64,000 nucleotides of DNA from Cytophagaceae bacterium (GTDB taxonomy: Bacteria > Bacteroidota > Bacteroidia > Cytophagales > Cytophagaceae): the NCBI GenBank assembly GCA_025455005.1, contig JALONH010000003.1, positions 124,001 to 188,000 on the forward strand, read 5' to 3'. How positions within the stretch are numbered: the stretch's first letter is position 1; each line of letters begins with the position of its first letter. Both the position numbers and the translations under genes were made by a program. Positions 35,186 to 43,818 of this stretch are shown here, in pieces. The notes beneath the pieces were generated by a model. The model was not told the origin of the DNA. It made no database searches and saw nothing but the letters and a program-made list of their open reading frames with translations.

Positions 35186-35824
35186 TTGAAAAACTTAGTT
35201 CTGATAGGAGGAGGAGGACATTGCAAGTCTTGTATTGAAGTAGTGCATTCTACAACAGCTTATAAAATTATAGGAATTGTAGATTCCACTTTACCGGTTG
35301 GGACTCACATTATGGGATATCCGGTATTAGGAGATGATACGTTAATCCCATCGTTGATTCAACAGGACTATGTTTTTTTAATTTCAATAGGGAAGTTGAA
35401 TACCTTCTCTCCAAGACAAAAAATATTTGACACCATAAAAGGACTTGGGGGGGCATTTGCCACAATAATAGCTTCTACAGCCTATGTTTCAAGCCATGCT
35501 ACTATTGGAGAAGGATCTATCATTATGCACGGTGCCTTTTTAAATGTAGATGCTGTGATAGAACAAAATTGTATTATAAATACACGGGCCATAATTGAAC
35601 ACGATACACGTGTAAAATCACACAGTCATATCTCTACGCATGTGGTGTTGAACGGAGGAGTCGAAATTGGATCGGATTGTTTTATCGGAAGCGGTAGTGT
35701 CGTCTTGCATAAAACTAAAATAGCTGATAATGTTATCGTAGGGTCACATTCTACTGTTGTGAAAGATCTATTGGAAGCAACAACATATGTTGGAACTCCC
35801 GCTAAACCTATTATAAATAATTAA
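35186..35824 (+). CDS. NeuD/PglD-type sugar acetyltransferase (LegH role)
   Basis: 212 aa, TTG start. The first 75 residues form a Rossmann-like half (LVLIGGGGHCKSCIEVV), followed by a left-handed beta-helix of hexapeptide repeats (IIASTAYVSSHATIGEGSI, VDAVIEQNCIIN, VEIGSDCFIGSG, IADNVIVGSHS). H-x-G/D near IEHDTRV is the catalytic His region. Such enzymes N-acetylate the 4-amino sugar; the position between legC and legI makes this the likely LegH step. Acetyl-CoA as donor follows from the family. Confidence 0.88.
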   Translation: MKNLVLIGGGGHCKSCIEVVHSTTAYKIIGIVDSTLPVGTHIMGYPVLGDDTLIPSLIQQDYVFLISIGKLNTFSPRQKIFDTIKGLGGAFATIIASTAYVSSHATIGEGSIIMHGAFLNVDAVIEQNCIINTRAIIEHDTRVKSHSHISTHVVLNGGVEIGSDCFIGSGSVVLHKTKIADNVIVGSHSTVVKDLLEATTYVGTPAKPIINN

Positions 35825-35825
35825 G

Positions 35826-36842
35826 ATGGAACCTGTATTAATCATAGCGGAAGCCGGAGTTAATCATAATGGAAGTATAGCATTAGCTGAAAAGTTAATA
35901 GACGCGGCTTTTAATGCAGGTGTAGATATAGTAAAATTTCAAACCTTCAAAGCATCTCAGCTTGTTACTCAAAACGCATCGAAGGCCTCTTATCAATTGA
36001 CTACTACTTCTGCTGAAGAATCTCAATATGAAATGTTAAAGAAATTGGAGTTAAACGTAGAGATGCATCAACATTTAATTGAGTATTGTCAACGTAAGCC
36101 GATTCAATTTTTATCTACTCCATTTGATGTAGAGAGTATTGATTTATTAAAAAGATTTGGCATAAATATAGGAAAAATACCCTCCGGTGAAATAACAAAC
36201 TTGCCTTACTTAGTCTATATGGCCAAAAATTTTGACCGTATTATTTTGTCTACCGGAATGTGCACCTTGCGAGAGGTAAAAGAGGCCTTAGATGTATTGC
36301 TAATCAATGGTGTAAAAAAAGAAAATATTACAGTATTGCATTGTAATACGGAATATCCTACACCTATGAAGGATGTTCATTTACATGCCATGTTAACATT
36401 GAAAAATTCCTTAGGTGTAGAAATTGGATACTCCGACCATACATTAGGAATAGAAATTCCGATTGCAGCAACTGCATTGGGTGCTCGTGTTATCGAAAAA
36501 CATTTTACTCTCGATAAAAGCATGGAAGGGCCGGATCATAAAGCTTCTTTAGAACCAAAAGAATTAAAAGAGATGGTTAATGCGATTCGCAATATAGAAC
36601 TAGCTTTGGGCAATGCAGATAAAACGCCATCCTCTTCCGAACTCAAAAACATTGTCATAGCGCGTAAAAGTATTCACCTTAAACACGATGTTTCTAAGGA
36701 TCATATATTATCAGCAGATGATTTAATTATGAAACGCCCGGGGGACGGAATTAGCCCAATGGTTTGGGAAAAGGTAATTGGACAAAAGACAAATCGTCCA
36801 CTTTCAGCTGATACTAAATTAAAATGGGAGGATTTACAATGA
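35826..36842 (+). CDS. legI: N-acylneuraminate/N,N'-diacetyllegionaminate synthase
   Basis: 338 aa. It condenses a 6-carbon N-acetyl sugar with phosphoenolpyruvate to a 9-carbon nonulosonate. The N-terminal TIM barrel (1-245) has IAEAGVNHNGSIALAEKLID, VKFQTFKASQLV, FLSTPFDVESIDLL, GKIPSGEITNLPYL, ILSTGMCTLREVKEAL and GYSDHTLG. The C-terminal SAF (antifreeze-like) domain is about 275-338 (ARKSIHL, RPGDGISP). The surrounding genes favour legionaminate over sialate. The stop codon overlaps the next start (ATGA). Confidence 0.93.
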   Translation: MEPVLIIAEAGVNHNGSIALAEKLIDAAFNAGVDIVKFQTFKASQLVTQNASKASYQLTTTSAEESQYEMLKKLELNVEMHQHLIEYCQRKPIQFLSTPFDVESIDLLKRFGINIGKIPSGEITNLPYLVYMAKNFDRIILSTGMCTLREVKEALDVLLINGVKKENITVLHCNTEYPTPMKDVHLHAMLTLKNSLGVEIGYSDHTLGIEIPIAATALGARVIEKHFTLDKSMEGPDHKASLEPKELKEMVNAIRNIELALGNADKTPSSSELKNIVIARKSIHLKHDVSKDHILSADDLIMKRPGDGISPMVWEKVIGQKTNRPLSADTKLKWEDLQ

Positions 36843-37936
36843 ATGTAGCCGTTTTAACCAGTTCTAGAGCTGAATATGGTATTTATTACCCGTTACTAAA
36901 GCGATTACAAGAAGACGACTATTTTAATTTAGAAATTATTGCCTTCGGTACACATCTCTCCAAAGATCATGGCCATACCATAGACTTTATTTTGTCCGAT
37001 GGTTTTGAAGTAAATCATAGATTATCTACAATTCCACAAGGCGATACGTCAAAGCACATAAGTTCTTCAATAGGAAATACCATTGATTTATTCTCTTCAT
37101 TCTGGTCGGAACATTCCTTTGATTTAATATTTGCATTGGGCGATCGATATGAAATGTTTGCAGCTGTTACAGCTGCATTTCCCTTCAATAAGAAAATAGC
37201 CCATATTTCAGGAGGTGAAACAACCCTAGGAGCGATAGATAATGCTTTTCGACACGCTATTTCGTTGATGTCCTCCTATCATTTCGCTTCTACAGAAATC
37301 TATAAAAACAGAATTATTCAAGTAATAGGTACAGATAAAAATGTATTTAATGTTGGGGCTTTAAATATTGAGAATTTTATTCGTCAGAAGTACTATACGC
37401 TAGAGGAGTTTTATACACATTTTAAAATTGATTTATCTAAGCCAAGTATACTCATCACCTTTCATCCGGAAACGGTTGCGCTCGAAAAAAATATTTCCTA
37501 TACAGAAGAATTGATTAAAGCTTTGGAATATTGTAGTCGATATCAATTGATTATAACAATGCCTAATTCTGATACCATGGGAAATGTAATTCGAAAATTG
37601 TTACATCAATTTATAGTCACACATCCTAACGCTATAGGTATTGAAAGTTTTGGTATGATAGGTTATATGACGTGTATGAAGTATTGTACCATGATGTTAG
37701 GGAATACATCCAGTGGTTTTGTAGAAGCAGCCTTTTTTCCGAAATATGTAATTAACATAGGAGATCGCCAAAAAGGACGAATACAGACTCCCAATATTTT
37801 GAATGTACCGGTTGAAAAAGATGCTATATTACAAGCCGTGCAACAAGTAGAAACTTCGGCCCCTCCTGAAAGAGTGGAAGTATATGGGAAAGGTGATACA
37901 GCTGAAAAAATTATAGAAATTATAAAACAACAATAA
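36839..37936 (+). CDS. legG: hydrolysing UDP-sugar 2-epimerase, LegG/NeuC type
   Basis: About 365 aa from the ATG at 36839, chosen because it forms an ATGA overlap with legI and starts the protein at the conserved strand VAVLTSSRAEYGIYYPLLK; an ATG at 36824 would add five residues. It releases the nucleotide and epimerises C2. Motifs: LGDRYEMFAAV, HISGGETTLGAIDNAFRHAI, FHPETVAL and MLGNTSSGFVEAAFF. In the legionaminate pathway this step precedes LegI, although the gene lies after it. Confidence 0.92.
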   Translation: MNVAVLTSSRAEYGIYYPLLKRLQEDDYFNLEIIAFGTHLSKDHGHTIDFILSDGFEVNHRLSTIPQGDTSKHISSSIGNTIDLFSSFWSEHSFDLIFALGDRYEMFAAVTAAFPFNKKIAHISGGETTLGAIDNAFRHAISLMSSYHFASTEIYKNRIIQVIGTDKNVFNVGALNIENFIRQKYYTLEEFYTHFKIDLSKPSILITFHPETVALEKNISYTEELIKALEYCSRYQLIITMPNSDTMGNVIRKLLHQFIVTHPNAIGIESFGMIGYMTCMKYCTMMLGNTSSGFVEAAFFPKYVINIGDRQKGRIQTPNILNVPVEKDAILQAVQQVETSAPPERVEVYGKGDTAEKIIEIIKQQ

Positions 37937-37949
37937 AATAGTAAATGAT

Positions 37950-38933
37950 ATGAATACAGTTGTTATTGTTGGTGCAGGTAATATTGGAAGTAGACATTTA
38001 CAAGCATTTATAAATTCGACATTATCAATTCAATTATATGTAGTTGACCCATCCGATGCAGCACTTCAAGCAGCATCCTTACTTTGGACCACTTCAGGTG
38101 GTGATGGTCATACAACGATAAAACCCGTCTTTGTTGACTCTTTTAATGCTTTACCTGATCATTTGGATGTTGTGATTATTGCCACGAACTCAAAAATCAG
38201 AAAAGAAGTATATGAGAGTATAGCATTAGGTCGAACGATTAAACATGTTGTTTTTGAAAAATTCCTATTTCAATGTTTGTCAGATTATACTTCGGTTGCA
38301 GAACAATTAAAACAAAATAATAGTACAGGATGGGTCAATTGCCCGCGCAGAATGTATCCGGCATATTCACTGGTGAAAGAAAAATTAAAATATGAATTGT
38401 CTTTTGATTGCAGAGTAATTGGATCGAATTGGGGTTTAGGTTGTAATAGCATTCATTTTTTAGATTTATTTTCCTATTTATCCGGCAAGTCCGATTTTTT
38501 TACCTCCTCCGCTTTGTTAGATAGTACTATTCAACTTTCTAAGAGAGATGGATATATTGAATTTACCGGTACAGTAGTAGGAAAGGATATAGATAACAAT
38601 GTCTTTGCTTTTTCGTCTGTACAAAAGGATCAGGTTCCTATTACTATTACATTGTTGACTCCCAACTATATTATTAAAATAGAAGAGAAGGGGTCGAATA
38701 GTTCTATCCATATTATTTCTACAGACAGTAAAGAATCAGAAGTAATTACTTTCGCAATGCCCTATCAATCTCAATTATCTCATTTATTCGTTGAGTCATT
38801 GTTGCAAACTAATAAATGTGCTTTGAGTACCTATACTGAATCTAGTAACTTACATATAAGTTTATTGAACGCTTTCATCGAACGTTTACAAACTACCACT
38901 CAAGACACTATTACATCATGTCCCATAACATAG
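37950..38933 (+). CDS. Gfo/Idh/MocA family oxidoreductase (1 of 3)
   Basis: 327 aa. The dinucleotide fold starts at VVIVGAGNIGSRHLQAF and continues with VVIIATNSKIRKEVY and VFEKFLFQCLSDY (the E-K-x motif). The C-terminal domain carries GWVNCPRRMYPAYSLV. The motif positions fit the NAD(P)-dependent sugar oxidoreductases, but the residues usually seen as H-D in the catalytic pair appear as NSIHFLDLFSY. Substrate unknown. Overlaps the next oxidoreductase gene by 16 bp, so the two are co-translated. In several bacterial nonulosonate loci such genes accompany PtmE and PtmA homologues. Confidence 0.8.
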   Translation: MNTVVIVGAGNIGSRHLQAFINSTLSIQLYVVDPSDAALQAASLLWTTSGGDGHTTIKPVFVDSFNALPDHLDVVIIATNSKIRKEVYESIALGRTIKHVVFEKFLFQCLSDYTSVAEQLKQNNSTGWVNCPRRMYPAYSLVKEKLKYELSFDCRVIGSNWGLGCNSIHFLDLFSYLSGKSDFFTSSALLDSTIQLSKRDGYIEFTGTVVGKDIDNNVFAFSSVQKDQVPITITLLTPNYIIKIEEKGSNSSIHIISTDSKESEVITFAMPYQSQLSHLFVESLLQTNKCALSTYTESSNLHISLLNAFIERLQTTTQDTITSCPIT

Positions 38934-39868
38934 AACAAATAGGAATTATAGGATTAGGTATAATGGCTCAAGATTATGCTAAAGTACTAAAGGGACTAAA
39001 TGTACCCTGTAGGGCTATAGGTAGATCTTCCTCTAAAATTGAAGCTTTTAAAGAAGCTACATCTATAGATGCTATAGCAGGAGGAATTGATGAATATTTT
39101 AATCATCATCCAGTTTTTAATACTTGTATTGTAGCAGTTGATCTCGAACAGTTAGCACCGGTTACACGAACACTAATAAATAAAGGAGTAAAAAATATTT
39201 TGTTAGAAAAGCCCGGTGGAATGAACTTGGAAGAATTATTGGAGATAAAAGAGTTGGCAAAAACATCTAATGTTAATGTATTTGTTGCTTACAATAGACG
39301 ATTTTATTCCTCAGTTTTAAAAGCTTCTGAAATAATAGAACAAGATGGTGGTATCACATCATTCCATTTTGAATTTACAGAGTGGAGTCATATTATTCGA
39401 ACTTTACCTAAACCGGTGGAGGTAAAAGAGAATTGGTTTTTAGCTAATTCTTCACACGTTATTGATTTAGCCTTCTTCTTGGGCGGGTCTCCAGTAAACA
39501 TGCAATGTTTTCAACGTGGTCAATTGGATTGGCATACAAAAGCATCTGTTTTTGGTGGTGCAGGTATAACTCAATCCGGAGCAGTATTTACATATCACGC
39601 AAATTGGGCATCAGCTGGAAGATGGAGTATGGAAATTATGACTCCCAAACGTAAATTAATATTTTCTCCATTGGAGAAATTAAAAGAAATGAAAGTGGGA
39701 GAAATAAAGATTTCAGACGTAGATATAGAGGATTTTGATGATGTGCAATTTAAACCGGGTTTAAAAAAACAAGTACAAGCTTTTTTGGCGTTAGATACTT
39801 CTCGATTATTATCGATTGCAGATCAATGTGATAATGTTCGGACTATTTATAATAAGATTCTAATTTAA
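38918..39868 (+). CDS. Gfo/Idh/MocA family oxidoreductase (2 of 3)
   Basis: 316 aa. N-terminal dinucleotide fold IGIIGLGIMAQDYAKVLKG, CIVAVDLEQLAPVTR and LLEKPGGMNLEELLEI with the E-K-P motif. The second domain has VAYNRRFYSSVLKA and SSHVIDLAFFLGGSP (His-x-x-Asp catalytic pair). This protein is a more canonical member of the family than the one before it. It overlaps the preceding gene by 16 bp and the following truncated GT2 by 1 bp. Function in the glycan pathway is unknown. Confidence 0.85.
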   Translation: MSHNIEQIGIIGLGIMAQDYAKVLKGLNVPCRAIGRSSSKIEAFKEATSIDAIAGGIDEYFNHHPVFNTCIVAVDLEQLAPVTRTLINKGVKNILLEKPGGMNLEELLEIKELAKTSNVNVFVAYNRRFYSSVLKASEIIEQDGGITSFHFEFTEWSHIIRTLPKPVEVKENWFLANSSHVIDLAFFLGGSPVNMQCFQRGQLDWHTKASVFGGAGITQSGAVFTYHANWASAGRWSMEIMTPKRKLIFSPLEKLKEMKVGEIKISDVDIEDFDDVQFKPGLKKQVQAFLALDTSRLLSIADQCDNVRTIYNKILI

Positions 39869-40350
39869 TGGGACCACTGTTTAGCATTTGCATACCTACT
39901 TATAATTCGGGAGCATTAGTACAGTATGCTATTGAGTCTGCTTTGAATCAGAATTTTAATGATTATGAAATCTTAATTGTAGATGATTGTTCTTCAGATA
40001 CAACGTTTGAAGAAGTAACGAAGTTTGCTACTTATGATAAAATTAGAATAGTTAAAAACGATATAAATTTAGGGCTGACAGCCAATTGGGAAAGATGTTT
40101 GCATTTAGCTAATGGGAAATATATTTCTTTTCTTCACCCCGATGATGAATGTGAGCCTACGTTTCTATCTTCTATTTATACAATTTTAACAGAAAACGAT
40201 TCTATTGGAATAGTAGCAGTAGATAACCAAAACGGTAAAACGAACGAAATCAAATCCGGTTTATTATCATATAATAGTTTTATTTCTACTTTATTTACTT
40301 TTAAGTATGCAACGGCTCCATCTCAATGTGTATTTGTAAAAGTTTATTAA
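39868..40350 (+). pseudogene. truncated family 2 glycosyltransferase (N-terminal half only)
   Basis: 160 aa. The N-terminal GT-A domain is intact: FSICIPTYNSGALVQYAIES, YEILIVDDCSSDTT, IVKNDINLGLTANWERCLHL and FLHPDDECEP with the metal-binding Asp pair. The frame stops at KVY after APSQCVFVK, before the acceptor-binding half that normally brings such proteins to about 280-330 aa. Only 19 bp separate the stop from the next start, so the missing half is gone rather than frameshifted. Probably inactive, but a short functional protein cannot be excluded. Confidence 0.65.
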
Positions 40351-40369
40351 CCTGTTCTAGAATTCACGT

Positions 40370-41416
40370 ATGAGTACTATAGAAAAATATACTATCAATA
40401 GACATGAAAAAGTAATTGAGGCGATCAAAAAAATCAATTCCGTCACTATTCTAACTTTATTTGTTGTAGATGACCAAAAAAAAATAGTTGGAACCTTAAC
40501 AGATGGTGATGTAAGAAGAGGATTTATAAATGGCTTATCATTAGAAGACGCAACTGAATTTTTTATGTTAAAGTCATTTAAGTCATTAAGATCTACCGAT
40601 CAAGATACTCTTCGTAGTATAATTGAGGCACGCAAAGCCAACATTAAGCTATTACCTTTAATTGATGAAGAGAATAATATTTTAGATATTCTAGATTTAA
40701 CGAAACAACAAAATCGCTTACCTATTGATGCCGTTTTAATGGCCGGAGGAAGAGGAGAGAGATTACGACCACTTACAGATGACCTGCCCAAACCGCTTCT
40801 AAAGTTAGGTAATAAGGCAATAATAGAATACAATATAGATGCTTTGAGCAGATTTGGTGTTCAAAATGTATATATTTCTGTAAAGTACTTATCTGAAAAA
40901 ATTATTTCCTATTTAGGCGATGGTACAAAATATCAGCTTCATATCCGTTATCTTAAAGAAACAATTCCTTTAGGAACCTTGGGTTCTGTTTCCTTAGTTG
41001 ATTCATTTGATTCAGATACTGTTTTAGTAATGAATTCTGATTTATTTACAAATATTAATTTAGAAGAATTTTATTTGCATTTTATAGAGTCAGGGGCAGA
41101 TATGGCTGTAGCGTCTTTCCCTTATGTAGTGGCTGTTCCCTATGGAGTCTTAAATACAGAAGAATCTAATGTTCAATCTTTCTCGGAAAAACCTACATAT
41201 ACCTACCAAGCCAGTGCCGGAATTTATTTGATTAAGAAGAGTGCACTGGAACTAGTTCCCAAGGATACTTTTTTTAATGCTACAGATTTAATGGATGTTT
41301 TACTGTCTAAGAATAAGAAAATATCCTATTTCCCAATAGTTGGATATTGGATAGATATAGGCAAACCGGATGATTACAAAAAGGCACAAGAATATATAAA
41401 ATATTTAAACATATAA
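40370..41416 (+). CDS. ptmE: PtmE-like CBS-domain sugar-1-phosphate nucleotidyltransferase
   Basis: 348 aa. Residues 1-115 form a CBS pair (VVDDQKKIVGTLTDGDVRRG; LPLIDEENNILDILDL). From residue 120 a nucleotidyltransferase domain begins with VLMAGGRGERLRPLTDDLPK (G126-G127-R128), then MNSDLFTNIN with the metal-binding Asp, VASFPYVVAVPYGVL and VGYWIDIGKPDDYKKAQEY. This is the architecture of Campylobacter PtmE, which makes GDP-glucosamine from GlcN-1-phosphate for legionaminate synthesis. The nucleotide preference here is not proven by sequence. Confidence 0.82.
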   Translation: MSTIEKYTINRHEKVIEAIKKINSVTILTLFVVDDQKKIVGTLTDGDVRRGFINGLSLEDATEFFMLKSFKSLRSTDQDTLRSIIEARKANIKLLPLIDEENNILDILDLTKQQNRLPIDAVLMAGGRGERLRPLTDDLPKPLLKLGNKAIIEYNIDALSRFGVQNVYISVKYLSEKIISYLGDGTKYQLHIRYLKETIPLGTLGSVSLVDSFDSDTVLVMNSDLFTNINLEEFYLHFIESGADMAVASFPYVVAVPYGVLNTEESNVQSFSEKPTYTYQASAGIYLIKKSALELVPKDTFFNATDLMDVLLSKNKKISYFPIVGYWIDIGKPDDYKKAQEYIKYLNI

Positions 41417-41424
41417 TCAGTCGA

Positions 41425-42150
41425 ATGCAACATCGAATACTTATTACTATTTGTGCCAGAGGGGGGTCTAAAGGTATTCCGGGAAAGAATATAAAGCCTA
41501 TTGGAAACAGGCCTTTAATTGATTATACTATTCAGAGAGCTAAACAATTTGCTGAACGGCATAAGGCTACCATTACGTTATCAACCGATTCATTAGAGAT
41601 CATACAAGTAGCTGCAGATTGTGGTTTAACATCCAATTATATACGTCCGGATTATTTAGCTTCAGACGATGCAGGTAAAATTGATGTAATAAAAGATATT
41701 CTGTTAACAGAAGAAAAATATCATGCTACAACATTTGATTATATACTTGACCTTGATGTTACGTCGCCCTTACGCACATTATCCGATTTAGAACAATCAT
41801 TTGAGATGATTAAAAATAATGCTGACATGATGACTTTATTTTCGGTTAACAAGGCTGCAAGAAATCCCTATTTTAATATGGTAGAACAACAAGAAAATGG
41901 CTTTTATGGATTAGTTAAAAAAGTACAACAATCTACACTTACAAGACAGTCTGCTCCGGCTGTATACGATTTAAATGCATCCTTTTATTGGTATAAACGT
42001 GCTTTTTTTGACTTAAATCTTACCACACCTATTACTTATGCAACTTCTATATTTATTATGGATCATATATGTTTTGATTTAGATCACCCCATAGATTTTG
42101 AATTTTTAAACTATCTCATCACAAACAATAAACTGAACTTCGAACTTTGA
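41425..42150 (+). CDS. legF: CMP-nonulosonate cytidylyltransferase (LegF/NeuA type)
   Basis: 241 aa. It activates the finished nonulosonate with CTP. The N-terminal signature ICARGGSKGIPGKNIKPIGN is the CTP-binding motif; LDLDVTSPLRTLSDLE and FYWYKRAFFDL are also typical, as is the late DHICFDLDHPIDFEF. By context the substrate is legionaminic acid or a derivative. It ends in a TTGA overlap with the third oxidoreductase, so the two are translated together. Confidence 0.92.
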   Translation: MQHRILITICARGGSKGIPGKNIKPIGNRPLIDYTIQRAKQFAERHKATITLSTDSLEIIQVAADCGLTSNYIRPDYLASDDAGKIDVIKDILLTEEKYHATTFDYILDLDVTSPLRTLSDLEQSFEMIKNNADMMTLFSVNKAARNPYFNMVEQQENGFYGLVKKVQQSTLTRQSAPAVYDLNASFYWYKRAFFDLNLTTPITYATSIFIMDHICFDLDHPIDFEFLNYLITNNKLNFEL

Positions 42151-43082
42151 AACTATTAATTATAGGATTAGGCTCCATTGCTCAAAAACATATACAGGTA
42201 CTCCGAGAATTGCAACCGGATGTAATACTATATGCGCTTCGATCCTCAATGGATAGTACGAATTATGACCATATTCATAATATTTTTTCGGTCGACACAA
42301 TAAATGAAATCCAACCCGATTTTATACTTATTAGCAATCCTACTGTATTACATGCTTCAACGTTATTATCGTTAACATCATTCAACATCCCTTTATTTAT
42401 AGAAAAACCTGTACTACATAACTTAGATTCAGCGCCCATTCTGTTAGATTGGATAACGAATAAATCTATCAAAAACTATATTGCTTGTAATTTAAGGTTT
42501 CTAGATAGTTTAGTATATGTTAAAAATGAAGTTTTAAAAAGTCCATCCGCATTAAACGAAGTAAATGTTTATGCCGGTTCTTATTTACCGGATTGGAGGC
42601 CAAATAAAAATTTCAGAAATACCTATAGCGCGAATGCTTCTATGGGAGGAGGTGTTCATTTAGATCTTATACATGAATTAGATTATATCTATTGGATGTT
42701 CGGTAAACCTAAACAGACGAATGCAGTTTTAAGAAGCGTTTCCTCTTTATCAATAGATGCGGTAGATTATGCGAATTATTCTTGTATGTATGATTCCTTT
42801 ACCGTTAATGTAATATTGAATTATTATAGAAAAGATTCTAAAAGGACATTGGAACTCGTGTTTAATGAGGGAACAATCCTTGTTGATTTACTTCTAAATA
42901 AAATTTCGTCATCAGATGGTACAGTATTATTTCAAAGTAATCAAACTGTTTTTGATACCTATAAAAGTCAAATGCGTTATTTCTTAGAGTATCTCAAATC
43001 AGATACTTTATATTCGATGAATGATTTTAATCAAGGATTAGACGTTTTAAAAATTGGATTAGAGAATGATATTAAAAGATAA
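42147..43082 (+). CDS. Gfo/Idh/MocA family oxidoreductase (3 of 3)
   Basis: 311 aa, TTG start that overlaps the legF stop. LLIIGLGSIAQKHIQVLREL is the dinucleotide motif, ILISNPTVLHASTLL and LFIEKPVLHNLDSAP (E-K-P) follow, then NLRFLDSLVYVKNEV and GGGVHLDLIHELDYIYWMFG with the His-x-x-Asp pair. It lies between legF and the PtmA-like SDR. Proteins of this type in the same position in other bacteria are found in nonulosonate loci, but the reaction is unknown. Confidence 0.85.
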   Translation: MKLLIIGLGSIAQKHIQVLRELQPDVILYALRSSMDSTNYDHIHNIFSVDTINEIQPDFILISNPTVLHASTLLSLTSFNIPLFIEKPVLHNLDSAPILLDWITNKSIKNYIACNLRFLDSLVYVKNEVLKSPSALNEVNVYAGSYLPDWRPNKNFRNTYSANASMGGGVHLDLIHELDYIYWMFGKPKQTNAVLRSVSSLSIDAVDYANYSCMYDSFTVNVILNYYRKDSKRTLELVFNEGTILVDLLLNKISSSDGTVLFQSNQTVFDTYKSQMRYFLEYLKSDTLYSMNDFNQGLDVLKIGLENDIKR

Positions 43083-43806
43083 AATAATTATTGTAACAGG
43101 AGGGAGTGGTTTATTAGGACGTTCTATCCTAAAGGACTTAGCTTCAAAGGGAGCTACCCCGGTGAATGTAGATATACTTCAACCTGATAAGGCCGATTAT
43201 CCCTTTGTATATGGCGATACTACGGATGCCAATAGTATAGCTACCATAATTCAAACGGTTCATTCTTCATTCGGACAAATTCATGGAATAGTAAACAATG
43301 CTTATCCAAGAACATCAGATTGGGGAATTGCTTTTGAAAACGATAATACGTTAACTTCTTGGAGAAAGAATATTGATTTACAATTAAATAGTTATGCAGC
43401 GGTTTGTCAAGAATATATTAAATATTGTAAGAGCTATAAAAGTGGAAGTATCGTTAATATGGCTTCGATATATGGAGTAGTAGGAAACGACTTTTCCATT
43501 TATAAAGGTACAGACATTCAACCTGTAGCTGCTTATTCAGCTATTAAAGGAGGTTTGATTAACTTTTCGCGTTATTTAGCCTCTTTATATGGTCAGGATG
43601 GAATACGCGTTAATGTTGTTTCTCCCGGTGGAATATTTGATCATCAAAATCCTATTTTCGTTGAACACTATGAAAATAAAGTACCCTTAAAACGAATGGG
43701 AACTCCTGAGGATATAGCTCCTGCGGTCAGCTTTTTATTGTCAGATGAGGCACGGTATATTACGGGACATAATTTAATGGTAGATGGCGGATGGACAGCA
43801 ATATAA
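43066..43806 (+). CDS. ptmA: PtmA-like short-chain dehydrogenase
   Basis: 246 aa. Classical SDR: VTGGSGLLGRSILKDLA for NAD(P), GIVNNAYPRTSDWG, IVNMASIYGVVGNDFSIY, YSAIKGGLINFSRYLA (Tyr-x-x-x-Lys) and RVNVVSPGGIFDHQNP. The NNAYPR and SIYGVV...Y-x-G-T sequence is characteristic of Campylobacter PtmA, a flagellin-glycosylation protein in the legionaminate route. It overlaps the oxidoreductase before it by 17 bp. The exact reaction of PtmA is not settled; supply of the GlcN precursor has been proposed. Confidence 0.82.
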   Translation: MILKDKIIIVTGGSGLLGRSILKDLASKGATPVNVDILQPDKADYPFVYGDTTDANSIATIIQTVHSSFGQIHGIVNNAYPRTSDWGIAFENDNTLTSWRKNIDLQLNSYAAVCQEYIKYCKSYKSGSIVNMASIYGVVGNDFSIYKGTDIQPVAAYSAIKGGLINFSRYLASLYGQDGIRVNVVSPGGIFDHQNPIFVEHYENKVPLKRMGTPEDIAPAVSFLLSDEARYITGHNLMVDGGWTAI

Positions 43807-43818
43807 TTTATATGTACC

